DNA from: Brachionus manjavacas
Taxonomy: Eukaryota; Rotifera; Eurotatoria; Ploima; Brachionidae
Direction of reading: 5' to 3'
NCBI GenBank assembly: GCA_019054805.1
Contig: JAHQIY010000003.1
Span: forward strand, 8,742,001-8,806,000
Length of the DNA stretch: 64,000 nt
Positions 58,325 to 64,000 of this stretch are shown piece after piece (the first letter of the stretch is position 1; every line of letters starts with the position of its first letter). The position numbers were made by a program, and so were the translations under genes. The notes below the pieces were generated by a model, which was given only the letters and a program-made list of their open reading frames with translations, was not told where the DNA came from and ran no database searches.

Positions 58325-59901
58325 CAGTATGTGTCAAAAGTTTAGAAATTTTTTTTTTTCGTTAACAAAAGAATAGTTTTTGCATATATAATAGGCGGGA
58401 AAATAAAAAAAAGCGATTTTTTTTTCAAATTTTTATTTGTCATCAATCCAAGATCATAATATCAAAAAAAAAATCCCAAAAAAAAATACAAAAGAAAAAA
58501 TGGATACAATAAATTAAAAAAAAAAAACGGTTCAAAAGTTTAGAAATTTTTACAATTTAATATTTAAAATGACCGCCTTTGGCGTTATAACAAGCCAAAA
58601 CTCTTTTTGGCATAGATTCAATCAACTTTTGTACGTACTCAGTCGGAATCTTTAGCCACTCTTTGTGTAAAACCTCTTTTAAATGCTCGATAGAGGTTAC
58701 CTTTGTGTTTACCATTTTGGCATCCATGTATGACCATAAGTTCTCGATTAGGTTGAGATCTGGTGAACGGGCACACCATGGCAGAACCTCAATGTTCTGT
58801 TCTTTCAAGCAGTCCCTTACTGAGTGGGCAGTATGTGCCGAAGCACCATCTTGCTGAAAAATCCAAGGGCGTCTGGCTCAAATAGCAGTTCAACAGATGG
58901 TAAAAGGTTGTTTTCCAAGGTGTTGATGTAGACAAATTGATTAATTCGTCCTGTATAAATGTTGCTTATACCAGTGCCTTTGTAGGAAATGCATCCTCAG
59001 ATACCAGCTGACCCTCCACCGTTTTGTAACCTTGGTATACAGAACTTCGGAATAAACTTTTCATTTTTAAACCTTTTTACGATTACTCTTGACTTACGAT
59101 TGAAGACCTCAAAATTGGACTCTTCACTGAAAATAACTCTGGACCAATTATTAACTGTCCAATTAAGTCTCTGTTTACACCATTTGTATCTTTTTTGTCT
59201 ATCTTTTATGGTTAAAAGGGGTTTTCTGACCGCTGTATGGGACTCTAAACCTTTTTTTTGAGAAATCTCATTACAGTAGACTTACTTATCCTAACCCCTT
59301 GAGTCTTAGAATTTAAATCAGTGGCGAGTTTTTGATAGCTATATGTAGGGTCTTTTCTAATCTCTCTAAAAATGTAATTTTCATCCCTAAAATTCAGCTT
59401 CCGAATCTACCAGAACTGCTCCGATCAGACACAGTACCAGTCTCTTCATATCGTTTTTTAGTTGAAGAGACACATTTTGGAGATACACCTAACATGTTGG
59501 CTATCTCATTTTGCTTTTTATCTCCACTTTTTAGCAGACCCACGATCTGCCATATTAGTGGGCTAGAGACGTTTTTTTTACCCATTTTTTGGTAATTTTT
59601 TGGCAAAATTATGATTTTTTGGTTAAGTTATTTTGAAAGGACCTATTTTATTTATTTTTTACCTATTTTATTGCACCGACTTTTATTTTTTATTTTTTAG
59701 AGGAAGTTTTTTCATTATAAATATTTAAAAGTTAATTATATTTTTATGCCGAGTGTCATATTTCTAATTGTAGAGAAAAAAAAAATCTACAAATTAATGC
59801 TATTATTTTTTTTCTTTTGCACTCAATTTTTCGTAAAATACAACAAATAAAAAATTTAAGATAAATAAAATAATCAATTTCTAAACTTTTGACACATACT
59901 G
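58325..59901 (-). mobile_element. Tc1-like transposon with TA duplication
   Basis: Length 1577 bp, flanked by TA (58323-58324 and 59902-59903). Termini are inverted: CAGTATGTGTCAAAAGTTTA at the left and its reverse complement at the right, continuing through GAAATT. A second copy of TCAAAAGTTTAGAAATTTTT lies inside the left end at about 58532, as in the IR/DR layout of some Tc1-like elements; a right inner copy is not clear. It carries a broken transposase on the minus strand. Confidence 0.92.
58557..59606 (-). pseudogene. Tc1-like DD34E transposase, inactivated
   Basis: N-terminus at 59606: MPKNYQKMGKK..., a helix-turn-helix (QNEIANMLGVSPKCVSSTKK) and SSSGRFGS, where a stop appears. The frame continues through EIRKDPTYSYQKLA and STVMRFLKK, a frameshift, WSRVIFSEESNFEVF (first catalytic position Glu instead of Asp), a TGA in place of Trp after GGGSAGI, another shift, IFQQDGASAHTAHSVRD (second Asp) and RSPDLNLIENLWSYMD (Glu), ending GGHFKY. 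At least two frameshifts and two stops are present, so it is not active. Confidence 0.88.
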
Positions 59902-60960
59902 TAGAGGGTTAAATTGATTCTTAGGGATGAACTCCATCTAAAGCTTTAAATTTTACGAATTAGATTCATTTTTGCACCTGTTTCTTTATGAAGTCTTGTA
60001 GATGTGCTGTGTAGGCAAGTTTTGGATCCAAACCCTCTAAGGTTGGACTCCGCTCTAGTGGTACCTATTCTTGCTCGATTTTGATATTAAGCTTGTATTT
60101 ACTTTCGTAGTTTCTTCTATCACTCCATTTTTTGCAAAACTGCACGATTTCTTCTATTGCATCTTCTTCTATTGAAGGAGATGCTCAATTTCTTTTTTAG
60201 AGGTTCTTTTAATCGAAATGCAAAGATCATCCGCAAACAGTGCAATTTTTACTTCTTTTGGAAAACTGTAAGCAATATCACTAAAGAAACTTTCTTTGAT
60301 CTTGAAGATCGATTAATTAATTCAAATGATGTGGTCTTAAGTCCTTTTGTTTCTCATGAATCAAGATTTACTTGGAGTAAGAATCTTTTCACTTTTTGTC
60401 CAAGTTTTTATTGATTATTTTTTCGAGTCATTTCACCGGGCAGTTTAAAAGTGTAATTTGTCTGTATAATGTTAAATTGTCAGGTGGCTTATTCTTTTCA
60501 AAATAACGTGATAATAACGTAATATTTTTGATTTTTTCCATATTGATGGAATGGATCCGAGCCTGACAAAAGTATTGAAATTGCGTGGATCTGGCTTTAT
60601 GTGTAAGAAGGGAGATTTTGAGAACTTTATTAGAAATGCCATCGAAGCTAGGTGACGCTTCTATTTTGGTGATTGATTTTGGCGATATATTTATTGCATG
60701 GTTATTTTCATATAGACTAGTAGCTGTGTTTTTAATGCCATTGATGTTGTCCAACTGTGGTAAGTTGTCGGTGAAGATATTGATATTGATAAATCATCTG
60801 CGAATAGATTAGAAATTTGTTGACAGTCGTTCGTTATGTTGTTGTCTTGACCTCTAATTGTTAATTTGTTCCACTAAACAATTGGACATGTTTCATGATG
60901 TTTCTTTTTTGTTTGATCTGATTTAGATTTTCAACTGGGACATGGACCATCTGTTTTTGG
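59902..60960 (-). pseudogene. LINE RT domain, N-terminal and palm part (interrupted by Tc1-like element)
   Basis: Minus strand from about 60960: VENLNQIKQKRN, NDCQQISN, then the RT start SPSFDGISNKVLKISLL, KNKPPDNLTLYRQITLLN at about 60435, then ALFADDLCISIKRTSKKEIE (catalytic FADD) at about 60200-60250, EEIVQFCKKW and LEGLDPKLAYTAHLQDF. Frameshifts occur throughout. Jockey-like LINE. Confidence 0.75.
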
Positions 60961-61109
60961 GCATTTTTTTTTGAATTTTATAGTTGCTTCAGTAAATGAT
61001 AAATTATCATTAAAGAAATTTAATTTAATCGTTCGAAATTAGCTTTTCTAAATACTTAAAACAAAAAACAATTAAATAATTTCGAATAAATATTTATTTT
61101 TTTACTTTT

Positions 61110-61375
61110 TTATTAATTGCTACCTTACTATTTCTTCTTTTTTTCCTGAAACTTGAACTATTTAAACATGTGCCACATGAAACAATCTTTTCCAATTTAT
61201 GTCTTTTCAACTTTAATTTTTTTTAGCTTATTTACTCTATTTTGATTCTTTTTTTTTTTTTTTATCTAATTTTATTAACTTTAATTTTATTTTTATTTTA
61301 TTTTTTTATTTTATTTTTAATTTATTCTGAAGGAGCTTTAGCTCGGTACAGAAAACAAATAAATAAATAAAATAA
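61110..61375 (+). repeat. LINE 3' end, same family as copies at 38.5-40.7 kb
   Basis: Starts ATTGCTACCTTACTATTTCT, matching the last codons and 3' UTR of copy B (39200-39434) for about 250 bp, and ends CTGAAGGAGCTTTAGCTCGG, ACAGAAAAC and (TAAA)n at 61324-61375. Confidence 0.85.
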
Positions 61376-61640
61376 AATTAATTAGTCCGTCTATTTTTAT
61401 TCACAGTCCGTTAATTTTTCTAATCGGCTGTGTATTTATTTACCTGTCGGTAGATTTTTTATTTAAAAAAAAAAAATTAAACTAGCCGTGTGTTTTACCT
61501 TGACAAATATTGATGGACTATAGTCCGTAGACGTGAAAAGTTCCGAATCAACCTCATTACTTACTTAAACTTAGCTCCTTTAATTTTCAAGATTTATTAA
61601 TGATTTTCGAGAGATAGATTTTTACATAAAATTGTGTCTA

Positions 61641-62631
61641 CAGTAAAGTACGGTTATAACGAACACGGATATAATGAAGATTTGTTTAAAAACGAAAAAA
61701 AAACACTGTTGTTAAAAACAAAAATTTTTTTTTTGTCTAGGGGGGTCTGAATCTTTACAGCCTTATATAAAGTATATCTTATTTAAGCTTTTTTATCTCA
61801 GAATTTAATCAATCGAATCTACTCGATCGACACATTTTCTGATAGAGAATTAAATGCTCTATATTCTGAGCTGGTTATCTTGAAAAAAAAAAAAATTGAA
61901 AATTTTTTCGGAAAAATTTTGACATTTTTTAACTTTTTCGTGATCTACTTTTTTTCAAACCCCTTAACCTATATATTTTTATACAAATTCTGAAACTAGA
62001 CAAAATTCTGAACAAAACGATGGTTTTACTTTTTTTATTTATTTAGTTCAAAAATTTTTATAAACGCTCAAAAAGAGTCCATTTTTTGAAAAAAAAAATT
62101 TTTTTGAAAATTTTTCAATTATTACTCAAAAAAAAATACATTTAATTAATTATAACAATGAATTTGTTATTTTTAAATGTTGTTGATGAGTTGCCTTAGT
62201 TTTATCTGAAAAATATGCCTTTATGACTCCACCATAAGTTGTTGTTCATGTTTGCGACTAAAGCGATGATGAGAACCAGCAAGAAAACGATGAGGATGAA
62301 CACAACGAGGAAATGACAAATCAACAAGCTTTAAAAATGATTATTCAAATAAGGAAGTATCTTTCAAAATCAAAAAATAATTTTGAGTCACCTAATGATA
62401 ACTGAGATTAAATTGAGAATGAAAGCTTGGGTTTAATGGTTAAATAAAAAACTTTCACCGATTATTTAAAAATTTTTTTTTCATATTTTTCATTATTAGT
62501 TCTTTTTTAATACGTTTTAGTAAAATAAAAGCTTTAAAAAAAATTTTTTTTTCGTCTCTTTCGGATTTAGCCGAGTCCGGCTATAACGAACCTTTTTTGA
62601 TTCTCCCAGTGGCTTCGTTTTTACTTAACTG
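61641..62631 (+). mobile_element. pogo/Tigger-like deletion derivative with TA duplication
   Basis: Length 991 bp between TA dinucleotides (61639-61640 and 62632-62633). Left terminus CAGTAAAGTACGGTTATAAC then GAACACGG; right terminus, opposite strand, CAGTTAAGTAAAAACGAAGC, with GGTTCGTTATAGCCGGACTC further in. CAGT and a run of TATAACGAA near each end are typical of Tigger/pogo elements. Only the C-terminal end of the transposase remains. Confidence 0.75.
62235..62412 (+). pseudogene. Tigger-type transposase C-terminal fragment
   Basis: Reads SDDENQQENDEDEHNEEMTN then QQALKMIIQIRKYLSKSKNN: an acidic stretch followed by an ALK.I..IRKYL helix, as at the C-terminus of CENP-B/Tigger-like transposases. 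It lies inside the terminal repeats at 61641 and 62631, supporting the assignment. Confidence 0.6.
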
Positions 62632-62633
62632 TA

Positions 62634-63028
62634 TTTCTTTTATTTATCTTTCTAATAACTCTTTCCGTATGACATAAGCCAATGGAGTTAAATTAATAAT
62701 TAAATAGACATTTAAATGTAATTTTTCTACTCAATTTAATTTTTTAATATATATCATACTTAATTTGTCCATGGGACTTAAACATATATAAATAATAATA
62801 AACATAAAAATAACCGATTTATCGAATTTGCAAATATTGCAACAAACGTCAAAAATTTTTTGAAACTAAATGAAAAAAAAATTTCTTTAATCCAAATAAA
62901 AAGAAAAAAACCAGTTCTAGTTTAAGTGTTTATTAAAAGTAACAAGAATAAGTCTAAACTTAAAAGTGAGAAGAATTTTTTCAAATAAATTACAAATAAA
63001 AAATTGAAAAGTAACAAAATAAATAAAT
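62634..63028. other. PDIA6 3' UTR and spacer
   Basis: AT-rich. A minus-strand AATAAA at about 62926-62931, around 100 bases after the stop, is a plausible polyadenylation signal for the PDIA6 gene. Confidence 0.5.
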
Positions 63029-64000
63029 TCATAAATCCTCATTGTCGACACTCTTTCGTCTAAACATGACTCCATCGTCCAGGTCATCTAGACTAACATC
63101 ACTCAAGTCAATGTCTTCTTCCACCACCAGCTTGGCATCTTTGCCATCCCAGGCGTCAGTCTTGGAAATAACCGGCAGTTTGTTGTTAGCCAACGACAAC
63201 GTTTGGCCTCTTCCCACAGACAACTCTCTCAAAAATTCATTTATTCCACTCTCACTGAACGATCCTCTCAGCACCACATACTTGCCTTTTCTCGAATTGA
63301 CTGCAACCATTGCTGGATAGCCAAAGCCGCCCACAGACAATGCCGACTCCAACTCTGGATATTTGGTCGGCTCGGTCCACAGCCATCCCCACTGCTGACG
63401 CTTGTACTTTTCGCCCATTTTTCTCATCAAGCCAATATACTTGTTTCTACACTCGGATTGACAGTCAAACAGACTGGGCAAAAAAGAGATCAAGCAGACT
63501 TGTTTTTTGTCGCATGCTTCTTCCAATTGTGCTTGTTCAGTCAATTGAATTATTTCTGGCGCTGGCGCATTTTCAGCCACTTTGTTCATTGCCCAAGTGA
63601 CAATGTCCGATGCAGTTCGGCCACCGTCGTACTCTTCAGCCCTGGTCTTGGCACCTGGTCCAAAGTATTTGATTGTGGGGTAGCCTTGGACGGCGTATCT
63701 TTGCGCCAAGCTGGAGTGAACAGTGGCGTCCACTGCTCCTAGTTTCACTTTGCCCTTGAGCTCAGTAGCGGCTCGGGCCCATTCAGGCTCCAAATTTTTG
63801 CAGTGTCCGCACCATGGAGCAAAAAACTCGACCAGCCAGATGTCATCTGAATTCAGGACTTGGGAGTCGAAGTTGCTCTCTGTCAATTCGATGACGTCTC
63901 TTTTGCCTGCTGAACCGCCGCCACCGGAGCCGGAGCCTCCGCTCAAGCGAGCCTTGACCATGCTTTTCAACTGAGACAATGCTTCGTCCACTATGGCTTG
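63029..64000 (-). CDS. PDIA6: protein disulfide-isomerase A6 (P5), C-terminal part, cut by window edge
   Basis: The frame is open to the right edge, so the first thioredoxin domain lies outside. The visible part begins QAIVDEALSQLKSMVKARL, matching the linker of PDIA6, then a Gly/Ser-rich spacer, the second catalytic thioredoxin domain (VEFFAPWCGHCKNLEPEWAR; the CGHC redox centre; cis-Pro in GYPTIKYF) and the non-catalytic domain (QVCLISFLPSLFDCQSECRN, WGWLWTEP). PDIA6 catalyses disulfide formation and isomerisation in the ER lumen. The acidic tail DIDLSDVSLDDLDD is typical, but about 12 extra residues follow and the protein ends NEDL rather than KDEL. NEDL is a conservative variant of the retention signal. 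Codon use is GC-richer than the surroundings, as for a highly expressed gene. No introns in this part. Confidence 0.95.
   Translation of the reverse strand, partial: QAIVDEALSQLKSMVKARLSGGSGSGGGGSAGKRDVIELTESNFDSQVLNSDDIWLVEFFAPWCGHCKNLEPEWARAATELKGKVKLGAVDATVHSSLAQRYAVQGYPTIKYFGPGAKTRAEEYDGGRTASDIVTWAMNKVAENAPAPEIIQLTEQAQLEEACDKKQVCLISFLPSLFDCQSECRNKYIGLMRKMGEKYKRQQWGWLWTEPTKYPELESALSVGGFGYPAMVAVNSRKGKYVVLRGSFSESGINEFLRELSVGRGQTLSLANNKLPVISKTDAWDGKDAKLVVEEDIDLSDVSLDDLDDGVMFRRKSVDNEDL

Larger units (their letters stand above)
57804..61545. mobile_element. inverted-repeat-bounded segment containing nested elements
   Basis: The left arm at 57804-57842 and the reverse complement of the right arm at 61499-61545 share CGG.ACTT.TCACGTCTACG, then TCCAT.AAT.TTTGTCAAG, with an eight-base GACTATAG indel between them. 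Both sides have subterminal CCGTC/GCCGTCAA repeats (57879-57907; 61386-61450). Inside lie a LINE with a Tc1-like insertion and a LINE 3' fragment. The outer unit is likely a short DNA transposon expanded by insertions. Confidence 0.6.

Noticed and set aside
63042-63974. Plus-strand frames opposite PDIA6
   Set aside because: Antisense shadows of a GC-richer conserved gene.

Overview
The window is nuclear DNA of an invertebrate animal. It is strongly AT-rich, and its genes have GT-AG introns, many of them very short (27-nt microexon; introns of 48, 54, 57, 61 and 64 nt). Three genes are recognisable metazoan families (MAGI scaffold, DPF/Requiem, PDIA6). Extreme AT content, tiny introns and the style of the orphan proteins recall monogonont rotifers such as Brachionus; that is an inference I could not test.

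Layout. 0-3 kb: gene-free, with a LINE 3' tail and an inverted-repeat element. 3-4.5 kb: secreted YWTD-propeller-like protein (+). 5-6.9 kb: two transposon wrecks. 7.5-8.5 kb: DPF/Requiem-like gene without PHD fingers (+). 9.3-10 kb: five-exon cysteine-rich type I membrane protein (-). 11.6-12.8 kb: coiled-coil plus propeller-like orphan (+). 14.4-15.9 kb: membrane-anchored alpha/beta-hydrolase that seems to have lost catalytic Ser and His (-). 16.4-17.6 kb: BEN-domain-like gene (-). 18.2-18.9 kb: small hAT element with 8-bp target duplications, sitting inside an older open frame.

19.7-42.5 kb is one large minus-strand gene, a MAGI-family scaffold. I could reconstruct ten exons with consistent phases, 4419 nt in total (1472 aa): PDZ0-like, truncated GK, one WW, PDZ1-5. 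Its 9.9-kb first intron is a transposon landing pad with a Gypsy RT scrap, a pogo-like transposase split by tandem LINEs, and several foldback repeats. 42.5-57.7 kb is gene-poor and repeat-rich. 57.8-61.5 kb is a set of nested elements: an inverted-repeat-bounded segment containing a LINE that is itself split by a Tc1-like element. 61.6-62.6 kb is a pogo/Tigger-like deletion derivative with TA duplications. The window ends inside a PDIA6 gene (-) that terminates in NEDL.

The genes are not an operon and share no evident pathway. No defence system, CRISPR array, rRNA or intact tRNA gene was seen. The most distinctive content is the MAGI gene structure, the apparent pseudoenzyme hydrolase, the PHD-less DPF protein, and the well-resolved transposon insertions, two of which restore an open frame when mentally removed.
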